A stretch of 64,000 nucleotides of DNA from Nissolia schottii (taxonomy: Eukaryota; Streptophyta; Magnoliopsida; Fabales; Fabaceae), in contig QANU01066119.1 in NCBI GenBank assembly GCA_003254905.1, forward strand, positions 226,516 to 290,515, read 5' to 3'. A program made the translations under genes and the position numbers. The first letter of the stretch is position 1. The number at the start of each line of letters is the position of its first letter. A model generated the notes under the pieces. It worked only from the letters and a program-made list of their open reading frames with translations. It did no database searches and was not told the origin of the DNA. Below, piece by piece: positions 47,741-58,405 of this stretch.

Positions 47741-48165
47741 GTAGGGTATTACCGCCAGACATATTTGTCAGTAAGCTACTTCCAAAACTACGCGTTTTGC
47801 AGTGTCTTAGGGTATTACTGTCGGACATGTCCAACTATAATGAGTCCCAAAATGCAGCATTTTGTATTTGACATGGAACACTGCGTTTGGTAAAATGGTT
47901 ACCGTCAGTGATGGTTACGCCGACGGTAACAGAAATATTTTGGCACCAAAAATTGGCGCCGCTTTTTGTTTACCTTTGGATAATTTTCATTAACCGACGT
48001 TAATCTTCGAATATAAAACGCAAAATTTTGGGATACTCGTTACCGTCAGACATGTCCGACGGTAATAGTTTTAATAAAATGCTGCATAAGTTTTGTATAT
48101 AATTATTAGCATCGAACTGTATACTTACCGTCAGTTATGTCTGACGGTAATGTCTAGACCCGAAC
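47741..48165 (+). repeat. CACTA internal motif array B
   Basis: Copies of TTACCGTCAG/CCGACGGTAA-type motifs as in arrays A and C. The array lies directly upstream of the TNP2-type gene's pyrimidine-rich leader. An inverted homologue with the same leader is at 57060-57500. Confidence 0.8.
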
Positions 48166-48900
48166 ACTTAGTCGAATTTTCTTTCTCGTCTTCCCATTTT
48201 CTTCTTCTTCTTCCCCTCTTCCCTTCCTCCCTTTTCTTCCCTTACCACCACCACCACCACTGCCACCACTCCACCGCGCCACCACCATTGCCTCTTGTTT
48301 CACACACGTATTGGTTTGTTTTTTTTTCTCCTTTGTTTTTTTTATTTTTCTAAAAATATGTCTTTTTTCCTTTGGTTTTTTATGCTAATTTATTGTCTTT
48401 GTCTTGTCTTAAAATAGGAGTGCATTATTGTCTTTTTGTTGATATGAACTTGTAGCTTTTATTTATGTTAGGATATGAACTTGTAACAAGCTATATCTTG
48501 TTGATATGAACTTGTTGCTTAGTTGCTAGATTGAAGATTAAAGGAGATTGAATGAGGAGATTGCTCAAACAATTATCAAAGTTTGCAATGACAATTAGGT
48601 ATGTGTTTAACTTAATTATTACTAGATAGAGACTTATTTTCTTAGGATAGATTTGTAGGATTGGAGTTGTATGGCCGGACTGGGAGAAAGAATGCTTAGC
48701 GTTTCTTTCTAACATTGTTTGAATTGATGTGCTGGCAACGATCATTATATGTTGTTTACGGAGATTGGAGGGTCTACAATATTTTAGAATGGTTTAGGAA
48801 ATATTGTGTGGAATTAATGTATATAAGAAGATTAAAGTAATTAAAATCATTAAGTTCACATCCATTAATTATGTAACATGCATGTAGGATTTGTGGAAAA

Positions 48901-51793
48901 ATGATTCCGTCAAATAGATTTTGGATGTACGATAGATTCTATGCGAACCGAAGAGTTATAAAACTGAAATTTTTTGAGGGCGTCGACTACTTTTGTCAGA
49001 CAGTTACAACTATTCATCAGTATATGGTAGAGCAAAACATTATATGTCCATGTTCTTTGTGAAAGAACTAAAGAATATTGGATGTTGAAATGGTTAGAAT
49101 GCATCTGTATAAGAATGGGTTTGAGCTGCATTACTGGATATGGATCGACCACAGAGAAGTGGATATTAATGGTGCCAATGAGTTCAGTAGGTTGCACTAT
49201 GAAGGGGGAAGTATAAGTCACACATGTATTGAACAAGATGATGAAACAAAAAATTTTGAATTTGATAATAATGATAGATTTATAGAAATGGTTAACGATG
49301 CTTTCGACAGTCGCTTGAAAAAGAACCTAATACAGATGCTAAAAACTTTTATAGTTTATTAGAAGAAGCAAATACTTCGGTATGGGAAGGATCTGTCCCT
49401 TCAATTTTATCTGTGGCAGTTAGGATGTTGACAATGAAGTCAGAGGCTAGTCAATCTGAGAGATCATTTGACCAGTAGCTTTCATTCATCAAAGAACTAA
49501 CACCGTCAAATAATAACATACCGACAAACTTTTGTCAAGCCAAAATTTTTTCTGTAGACTTAGCTTGCAGTCCATAAAGATTGACTATTGTCGAAAGGGT
49601 TGTATTTTGTACTATAAGGATGATGCGACCTTAGCTGAATGCAAATCTTGTGGCGTTACTAGATTTAAACCTAAGAGAGTTGGTCTAGGGAGATACAAGA
49701 ATGTTCCTTATAAAAGACTGCATTATTTATCGTTAATCCCAAGACTGAAAAGATTGTTTGCCTCAATGAGTTCAGCACCGCACATGAGATGACATTTTCA
49801 GAACAAGAGAAATGATTGTCACATGACTCACTTGTCTCATGGGGAAGCGTGGCAACACTTCGACCGAGTTTATCTCGACTTCGCCGCAGAACCTCAAAAT
49901 GTCAAATTAGGTCTTTGTTCGGGTGAGTTTGCTCCTAACAATCAATTCAGCAAATTATACTCATGTTGTCCTATTATCGTTATATTGTATAATTTGCCTC
50001 CTGAAATGTGCATGAAAGATCCTTATCTATTCTTATCTTACGTGATCCCCAGGCCGAGCAAAGTGTTCTTCGTTGGTTACAAACTCTTAAATTGCCTGAC
50101 GGTTATGTATCTAACTTAGCTCGATGTGTAAATATCGCCCAAGGAAAATTGGTTGGAATGAAAAGTAATAACTGTCATGTGTTTATGCAATGTTTGCTGC
50201 CAATTGTATTCAAAGAACTACTGAAGAACATGTTGAAGCCGTTAAGTGAACTAAGTCACTTTTTGAAGACATTGTGCTCGTCTACAGTTAATGTTGAAGA
50301 CCTCTTACTCTTGGAATGCAACATTCCAATTATCCTATGTTCACTTGAAAGATTGTTTCCACTAGCTTTTTTTGATGTAATGGAATATTTGCCTGTACAC
50401 TTGCCTTACGAAGCTCGAATGTATGGTCCGATTCAATATAGGTGGATGTATCCATTTGAAAGATGCATGGGAGTCTTCAAGATAACAATTAAAAATAGAG
50501 CTCAAGTTGAGGTGTCGATATGTGAGGCATTCTTAATGAAAGAAACTTTCTTCTTTTGTTCATACTACTTTGGTGCCAGTGTGAATTGCAATAGAACTAC
50601 GGTGGGACGAAACGACGATGGTGGAGGAATTCCTAATCAGTCGATCTATTTTATATTCAATCAATCTGGTCGTGCGGCTGGAAGGGGAAAGGAGTACTGG
50701 TTGAGTGCACAAGAAAAGGAAGCAGCTCACTTAGTTGTTTTGCTCAACTGCGAAGAAGTACTTCCGTGCTATGAGAAAATTCGATCGACCATTTTAATAT
50801 ACTTTATTTCATTAACATACAATTTACTAAATTGGTTGTTACCATTGATGCATGTTTTCAGGATATTTCAACAAGAATTTGGTGATCAATGCTCCGATCA
50901 AATGTTTCCGTCATGGTTTGCAAATTATGTATGTGTTTAACTTCTTTATATTATATACTTTAACCGACCAAAAGACTTTATATCATAATCAATTAAGTTT
51001 AACTTACTTTTAAAATATTTTTTTTAGGTTCAAAATTATTCTAGTAACGATAGTAATTTGATGAGTTTGATATGGGGATCGATGAACAAAGTGATTAATT
51101 GGCCCATTTATTTTGTTAATGGATACAAGTTTCACACATCGAAATGAGCAGCTAGTCAAAAGACAAACAATTGTGGTATTTGTGTCAAGGGTGAATATTC
51201 TAATAATGATGAAACAAGCAATGATTGGTACAGAGTGCTTAAAAAAATTCTTGTATTAGAATATGCACACGATGACCATCTAATCGCGTTGTACTTTTCT
51301 TCTGTGATTGGTACGATCTTTCTCCAAATGGAACACGAACTCATCCGGATTACAACGTTACTGAGATTAATCCTGCAAGGCGGTATATACGGTATGATCC
51401 ATTCATCGTTGCTGAAAGAGCCAAACATGTTTATTACGCTAGCTATCCAGGAGCTACTCAATCAAGCTGGAAAGTTGTGATCAAAAGCAAACCAAGTGGT
51501 CAAATAGAGTTGGATGGTATGCAATCAACGGAGCAATCATCATATGATCAACAGTATCAAGTGCTAGACCCAATCCCCGCAATAGTAGTTGTTCAGACAA
51601 CAAATATGAACACATTGTTAGCTACAAACAACAAATTAGAAATACTTCAACTTTCTAACCTCTATCAACGTTCAACTGATGATGTCATAATGATGGGAAA
51701 GAAGAAGAAGAAGAAGATGATGATAATGATTTTGACGACCAGCTAAATTCTGAAAACGACGATGATAGTGTTTACCTTTCATCGGTAGACTAG
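48901..51793 (+). pseudogene. CACTA TNP2-type transposase, catalytic core deleted
   Basis: The gene begins MIPSNRFWMYDRFY and continues through ICPCSL to VRMHLYKNGFELHYW (to about 49150), the transposase-associated N-terminal domain. The start of the TNP2 core follows (CRKGCILYYKDDATLAECKS near 49590, YKRLHYLSLIPRLKRLFASM, LPPEMCMKDPYL near 50000). Near 50060 it jumps to the DUF4218-like domain (LKLPDGYVSNLARCVN to YWLSAQEKEAAHLVVLL, 50768), losing about 300 residues normally bearing the catalytic acids. DUF4216-like sequence at 51030-51480 and an acidic tail ending at 51793 close it. Several frameshifts and stops. It cannot act as a transposase. Confidence 0.85.
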
Positions 51794-52085
51794 TTGCGAT
51801 TTGTAATTATTTAAAAATTTCAAATATTAAATTTATTTTTTTATTGCTATTCTTGTCTTATAAAATTTAATTGCTTAATTTTTATTTAATATTTTAGTAT
51901 TAATTAAATAAATATTCAATTAGTTATTAAATATAAATTTCTATATATTTATAAATTATAAAAATTATTTATTAAATTAAACTTTATAATTTATTAAATT
52001 ACATATTTATTAATATAATTATATAATTTATTATAATTTTAATTAAAATAAATAATAAAATTGTTATTAATTTTTTAATATTTAA
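51794..52085. other. AT-rich spacer of CACTA 1
   Basis: About 85-90% A+T by eye. It is homologous in inverted orientation to 55730-55840 of the second CACTA copy. No gene. Confidence 0.6.
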
Positions 52086-52350
52086 TTATTATCGTCTGTT
52101 ATAGCTGACAATAAGGTTCAATATTAGTGACAGCCAAAAGCCGACGGTAAGGGAATTAAATATTAATATTAGGATAATAAAATATTAATATCTTTACCGT
52201 CAGCTACAACCGAGAGTAAAGGAATGAAATAGTAATATCTTTACCGTCAGCGGTGATTGACGATAAAATGAATAAAATATTAATATATTTATCGTCGGTC
52301 CAGGCTGACAGTAAACCGATTCAAATGTAATTAGTCGTGAACCGATTTCT
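52086..52350 (+). repeat. CACTA subterminal array C (3' side), truncated
   Basis: TTTACCGTCAG and CCGACGGTAA-type motifs end with TTCAAATGTAATTAGTCGTG. This aligns with the reverse complement of the region near 54900-54930 in CACTA 2. The sequence leaves the family at about 52350, before any CACTA terminus. Confidence 0.75.
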
Positions 52351-54289
52351 GTCGGGTGTCGTTCAAATAAAATTCTTTCTCTTTGCTCTATCCTTTGTCT
52401 TCTTCTCTCCTGTGCCCTCACAGTCTAAAAACCAAAACTCTCATACTCTTTCAACCCTCAATCGTCTCCCGTATCTCCCCTCTATCGTCACCCTCGTCTT
52501 CCTTCCGTCGTCTCTCCCTTATCTTCACCTCATCGTCTCCACCTTGTGCACTCGTCATCGATCCCATGTTGCTCGTCACCCACTGTTGCTCGTCAGGAGC
52601 GTTTTTTATTCGTCCCTCATTGCTGTCCCTCCATCACGTGGTGAGCGGCTCATCCTTGCGGTTCCTCGCTTGTGGTTGGGGGAAGCGGAACAAGATTTGC
52701 TTCAAAGGTTTCTTCTAATTTACCCCAATTTAGTTTTTTATTTATTTTCCTTGCCATAATTCTTTGTTTCCCCAATTTGTGAGAATAGCAGCATGAAGCA
52801 TATGTAGCTTTTTAACCTTCGTCTTCTTTAGCTTCAAAAAATCTTGAGCTGAAGTGGTAGCAGCCAACAACAACAATGGGGAAAAAGGAGGAGCAAGGGT
52901 CCTAAATAATGACTAGACAGAGAACAACAACAACGACGATGTTCCAATTTCAAGTCTAACAACTCTCATAAGGAGAATTAAAAAAAAAAAAATAAATCAA
53001 AGACGGAGGTCCTTCCTTCGATTTAGGTTTCAAAGGTACTTGGTTTCCACTTTCCATTTTTGTTCCTCTTCTCTTACAATTTTTGTCAATTGTTTCAGAT
53101 ATACTTAAAAATATGGTGGCTGAATTATTGAACAACTCCTCCTTGCAAATAGATTAAGAGCTTTAGTCCACCTCTTAAACATGTTTTGTTCACTTGGAAT
53201 GCAACAAACCATGGTTTGGGGCTTTATGCAAAAGCTTATCTCTTATGTCATTTTCCCAAACCATGGTTTTGGGTTGTAGAAGCAGCTTAGCCAAACATGT
53301 TACTTTTATTTGATATATCTTAGTAATAATTATGGGGGGCCATTGGTCATTAATCACTCACTCCATTTGAACTCCGTTATAGTTCCTTCGTTTGGAAATT
53401 CCTGCTTTAACTAGGTCTTTCATTTAGTTTAATTTGTTATGCTAAAGTGCTTTCTTTAACAATGAAATGAGAAGCTATGCTTATTATTGCATCAAATAAT
53501 AGAACAATCAAACCAATAGTTTTGTTCATTCGATGCAAGTGTGTTTTAAAAATTTGAAATCTGAGCAGATTCACCCCATGAACATACAAATCGTTGCTAA
53601 ACTAAAGAAAATGTTTGTATTAATCCTAAGAGATTTTAAAAAGATGCAAATCCATATGAAGCATTAAGGATCATAAAGTATTAAAAAATAAAATCTTCAC
53701 TGGTAGCATTTCACGCATCATCTTTTATATTAGTTGAAAGTTGAAACCTTATCAACATGTAGGTATTCGGATATGGCTACCCATCCACAGATGGTTATAA
53801 AAGAAACAAAATATCCAACAAGAAAAAGACTGATCTTCACTTGTAAATTTAAAAACTAGAAATTAGTAGTTTTTCATTGTTGTGCATCCCTGATGATGGT
53901 TTGATTTGTCTAAAATGATATAAATCACCATTCTTATAGAATCCAATCCTTGTTGCATCAGTTTCTATGGTATGAATCTTGCTCAAATTTGTAGTCTTCT
54001 TAATGTGCATACTAGCTTTGTAGGATGCTTCAGCTGCCTATTGCTTAATTTCAGTGGGTTCTTTCTATCATTACAACATTATTATAAGCATCCATCAAAA
54101 TGGAGGGACTCATCATGTTTCCACCATTTTATTATTTCCCCAACTCACTACTAGTCTCCCATCCATTTCGGAATAGATTTAGGCATGGACTTGATGTATT
54201 TATGTGTAGTTTCTTTAATTACAATAATTATTCTGCAACCATTGATTAATAAAATAAAGCTCTTGTACGCTCTTATAAGTTAGTATTTG
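52351..54289. other. Unassigned sequence between CACTA fragments
   Basis: Starts with a pyrimidine-rich stretch (52370-52700) containing overlapping open frames rich in Ser, Pro and Leu (for example 52337-52759), which looks like a leader or low-complexity DNA. AT-rich DNA follows. I recognise no domain. It could be the interior of the element whose end is at 54643. Confidence 0.35.
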
Positions 54290-54643
54290 ATAGGTTTACT
54301 GAAACTAAAAATGGGGATAAAACATTTTTTTTTAAAAATAAATTTTATACATAGCGGTGATATAAAACCGCTACAATCTTTTTTTCAAATTTTTAAATGA
54401 TAAATTCTGTGAAATATAATGGTATTTGAAATTTAATGCTTTGCAACGATTATGAATCATTGCAAAACTATCAGTGCACTTTGCAGCTGTTATTCCAACG
54501 GTTGCCTGGAACCACCTGCATGTGCCTGCCAATGATGGATTTAACGACGGTTACAGAACCACAGCAAATTGCTTTTGGCACAATTCAGAACCGCTGCAAA
54601 AAAAAATATTTTAACTGCCGCGAATTGCCTTGTTTGGTGTAGT
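54290..54643. mobile_element. Terminal fragment of a second CACTA family
   Basis: It ends in CCTTGTTTGGTGTAGTG at 54643; its reverse complement starts CACTACACCAAAC. Inside are decayed AACCGCTGC / GCAGCGGTT-type motifs (around 54366, 54440, 54500, 54590). This motif set differs from the TTACCGTCGG family. The opposite terminus was not found, so this is probably a remnant. Confidence 0.6.
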
Positions 54644-54744
54644 GCATGTTATTCCTACTGAAATTATTTACCATTTAAGGAAGGGAAAGTGCATATTCTT
54701 TTTGATGAATTCATTAATGAAAGCTTAAACACTACAAGGGCGGA

Positions 54745-55262
54745 GTTTCCGTCGGAATATTATCAACTTACTGTCAGATATTTGCGTTTCCATCAGAATC
54801 AACGTTGGTCATCGGGTCGCCGATAAAGGGTTCAATGCAAACCAATTTAGCGTCGGTTTGAGGTACACCGACAGTAATTTTTGTCGGCAAAGACGGTAAC
54901 CGGTTCACGTGTGAGTACATTTGAACAGGATTATCGTCGGTCCAATGAGACGGTATAAATAATAATAATTTATTCAACGACCATCAACAACTAAAATCGA
55001 CGCTAAATGTATGACTATTTTATTGGCTTACCGTCGGTAGACGGCGACAGTAACTATACTAGTACTTTATTCGTCAGATTACGTTGGTGGAGTCCAACAG
55101 TAGAGAACAAAATATTTTAGAGCTTTATCGCAGGCTCTTTTGTCCGATCGATGGTAAAGTTAAAAAATATTTTATTCTGAGAATATTATTATTTTAATTT
55201 CGCTACCGTCAGTTCGTATCCGACGATAATTGTTGCCCTATTACCGTGGCTTATAACTGACG
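54745..55262 (-). repeat. 3' subterminal motif array of CACTA 2
   Basis: Decayed CCGTCGG/CCGACGGTA motifs, direct and inverted, from the terminus at 54731 inward. It is homologous in inverted orientation to array C of CACTA 1. Confidence 0.75.
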
Positions 55263-56040
55263 ATAATAAGTAAATATTTTTAAAAAATAAATTTTTAATT
55301 AAAATTTTATTTTCAAATAAATATTATTTATTTTAATTAAAATTTTAATAAATAATATAATTATATTATTAAATAAAATTATAAATAATTAATATATTAT
55401 TTCAATTATTTATTTTAATTACAATTTCAATAAATAATATAGTTATATTATTAAATAATTTTAATTAAATTTTGTAATTTACAAATATATAGAAATTTAA
55501 ATTTGACTAATTAAATATTTATTAAATTAATACCAAAATTTTGTTTAAATTTATAAATTATTTATTTAATTAAAATTTATATAATTAATACTAAAGATTT
55601 TTTATTAAATTAAAATTTTATATAAATAATTTAAAATTTCTTTGTTTAATTAAATATTTAAAAAATTATTATTTATTTTAGTTTTATTAATTTACATAAT
55701 TTTAAAAACAAATAATGTTAACTGATTTTTTTAATTTATACTATATATAGAAATTTATATTTAATAACTAAATAGATATTTATTTAATTAATACTAACAT
55801 ATTAAATAATAAAAATTTAATAAATTATAATAAGAAGTTTTACACATGACAGAGTGGTTCAACAAAGTGACAATTAAAATGTTTATATTATGTATATATA
55901 AGCATGACAGTTAAAGTGAACAAATAATTGACAAAGTGGTTCAACAAAGTGGTTCCCATATATACATCATTGTATGTTTAGATTCATTACATAGTTGAAA
56001 ATGCAAATAATATACATAATATATTAAGACTAATGGAACA
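55263..56040. other. AT-rich spacer and deletion junction of CACTA 2
   Basis: Extremely AT-rich low-complexity DNA to about 55840. A short repeat follows: GACAGAGTGGTTCAACAAAG near 55849 and GACAAAGTGGTTCAACAAAG near 55930. The transposase coding region of the parent element is missing here. Confidence 0.55.
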
Positions 56041-57055
56041 CTACATGAAACACTATCGTACATCCAAAATCAATTCGCGAGAATCATTTTTCCAGAAAAC
56101 CTACATGCATGTTACAAAAATTATGGACGTGAACTTAATGATTTTAATTACTTTCATCTTCCGTATTATACGTTAATTCCACACAATATTTCCTAAAACA
56201 TTCTAAAACATAGGCCCTCTTATCTCCGCAGACAACATATAATCATCGTTGCCAGCACATTAATTCAAACAATGTCAGAAAGAAACGCTAAGCATTCCTT
56301 CCCCCAGTTCAGCCATACAACTCCAATCCTACAAATCTATCCTAAGAAAATAAGTCTCTATCCTAGTACTAATAAAGTTAAAGACCTACCTAATTGTCGT
56401 TGTCCTTGGTTTGAGCAAGTTGCTTGTTTAATCTCCTTTTATCTTCAACATCGCAATGAAGCTGCAAGTTCACGGCAACAATTTCGTAATTAGCAAAACA
56501 TAGACATAGAGACATAGACATAGTTTTGCAATTAGCAAAACATAGCAAAATTAGAAAAGCATTTATGTAGACAATTACGAAATTAACTCCACATAGACAT
56601 AGACATAGCAAAATCATTCAGAAAAAAACTACTTATTAAAAAATAATACAAATGAATCAAATTACAAACAAAAAGATCAAACGTACATCCAAAACATAGA
56701 CATAGACATAGTTTTGCTTAAATGAAAAAAAATGGAAACCCTAGAAAGAACAAAAGAAATAATTAAACAAAGGAAAACAACCCGGTCATTGCAAGTATCA
56801 ATGGTGGCAGTGGATTGAAACAAATAAGAACAAAGTGGCAAATAAAGGAAAACAAAAGAACCGACAATGCAGGAGAAGGTGGACCTCTAGCTGTGGAGTG
56901 GCTATGGTGGCGCGGTGGAGTAGCAGACGTGCAGCCCAAAGCGGCGACGATGGCGCGGCAGAGTAGAGTGGTGGAGCTCTGAAAGAGAGAATGGGAAGCT
57001 TGAAAGAGGAAGAAGTCTGACAATGGAGAGAAGAGAAAGGAAATTGGCTTAAGTG
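56041..57055 (-). pseudogene. TNP2 leader and first codons, homologue of 48166-48950
   Basis: On the minus strand this matches the pyrimidine-rich leader, the CCACCGCGCCACCA stretch and the segment around GCTGGCAACGAT of the CACTA 1 transposase gene. It ends at a start codon followed after five codons by a stop. No protein is expected. Confidence 0.7.
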
Positions 57056-57059
57056 TTCT

Positions 57060-58395
57060 GGTATGTCATTTACCGCCAGATTGAATAGACGGTAAATATA
57101 CAAACCGATGGTCATATTGAGGGTCAAAACTCATCGTTTTATTAAACCCTTTACCATTGAATGTAACTGACGGTAACAAGATTATAAAGACTCTGCGTTT
57201 AGTGCAAGATGTTTTCCATCGGTTAACAAAAAAATCCGACTGTATCCACCAAAGTGGCGCCAAATCTTGTCACCATAATATCTTCGTTATTGTCGGTCAA
57301 AATATCTAACGGTAATTTACACCAACCAAAATGAAGCATTTTGGGGGGACATTAGTTAACATCAGTTACCTCTAACGATAAATGAAGCAACAAACGCAGT
57401 GTTTTATGGCCCTAATTTCTGTAGGACAAGGTGAATAACCGATGGTAATACCCTGAACCCTATTGCCGTCGTATGTGCACATATTATCGTTGGTTACAAC
57501 CGATCGTAAATATAATTATGTGTTATTTTTAAGCAGCTTTTACATATTGTTACTTGATAGATATTAACTGATTATTACGGACCCTTCTTTGATTATTATT
57601 TATTCGCAATTATAAATTTTGCTCTTAGAAAAATCATTAAATATTTTTTTGTCGGACGCAATTAATTTACTCAAACATTTTACGTATGGATACAATTAAA
57701 CGTAACATATATAACCATTATTTGTTGAACACATTAACCGAAATTAACAAGTGATTAATTATATAACTACAAAAGTGTAATTAAAAAAACTTATTATTAA
57801 AAAGTTTAAGAGTTTGAGATTAAGAAAACTAAAGATAATTAAAAAAGTACATTATTATATAAACCGATGTCATTACCGTCAACAATAACAGACGGTAACA
57901 TGAAACCTTTAATGTTTCCGACATTGTTTCCGTCGGTTTCAGCTGATGGTATACGGTTAATTAATTGCTGCAGTTTAACGTTGGAGTGGCCCATCTTTTG
58001 AAATTCCTAGGAGATTACCGCCGGCTGTCATCGAAGGTTCCTGTTTTTGATGCTATTTTCGTCGGCCACAACCACCACTACCACATGCAATAATTGGTTC
58101 TTTCTCCGATGAGATCACTGTCGAACAGATATCGACGGTAAATATTACACTATTAAAATATGGAAAGGGCGTGGCTGCTTACCATTGGTCACCATATTCC
58201 ATCGGACTCGACCGACCGTAACGTGATTCGCGCCCTTTCTCACCAACAATTACCGTCGCTTTTATGGTCATTTCATGTCCTTCCTCCCGATTCATTTTTA
58301 TGCATCACTTATCGTTGGAAATATTCATTTTTCTGACTGTAATACCGTTGGGTCGCGTCCGACAGTAATGTTTGGACGAAAATAGTCAATTTTCT
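57060..58395 (-). repeat. Motif arrays of CACTA 2, 5' side
   Basis: Two clusters of CCGTCGG/CCGACGGTA-type motifs (57060-57500 and about 57870-58395) are separated by AT-rich DNA. The outer cluster matches array A and the inner one array B of CACTA 1. Confidence 0.75.
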
Positions 58396-58405
58396 TGTAG
58401 TGAAA

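Larger units (their letters stand above)
39367..52350 (+). mobile_element. CACTA (En/Spm) transposon 1, two genes, 3' end truncated
   Basis: The 5' terminus reads TACTACAAGAAAG, a CACTA end with its first base changed. It is followed by a subterminal array of TTACCGTCGG/CCGACGGTAA motifs. The order is array A, ORF1-type gene (interrupted by nested solo LTRs), AT-rich spacer, array B, TNP2-type transposase, AT-rich spacer, array C. Array C matches the 3' subterminal DNA of the copy at 54731-58402 but stops about 190 bp short of the expected terminus. The 3' TIR is therefore missing near 52350. Confidence 0.8.
54731..58402 (-). mobile_element. CACTA transposon 2, 3672-bp deletion derivative, inverted
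   Basis: Left terminus CACTACAAGGGCGG, right terminus reverse complement CACTACAAGAAAATTGAC, flanked by the 3-bp duplication AAA (54728-54730, 58403-58405). On the minus strand it reads: 5' subterminal array (57860-58402), AT-rich spacer, array B homologue (57060-57500), TNP2 leader and first introns (56040-57055), AT-rich spacer, 3' array. ORF1 and almost all of TNP2 are deleted. The TNP2 start survives only as far as FWMYDS near 56060. It is non-autonomous. Confidence 0.85.

Noticed and set aside
47741-48165. Array B as a separate nested CACTA terminus
   Set aside because: No CACTA end adjoins it, and the same array-leader arrangement is kept in CACTA 2; kept as an internal array, with the alternative noted.
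52337-52759. 140-aa frame after CACTA array C
   Set aside because: Begins inside the transposon array and is low-complexity Ser/Leu/Pro; likely untranslated leader or noise.
39364-58405. One 19-kb CACTA bounded by AAA on both sides
   Set aside because: Both outer ends are 5' ends of the same family in opposite orientation, and 54731 is a true 3' terminus with its own AAA. The AAA match with 39364 is coincidental.
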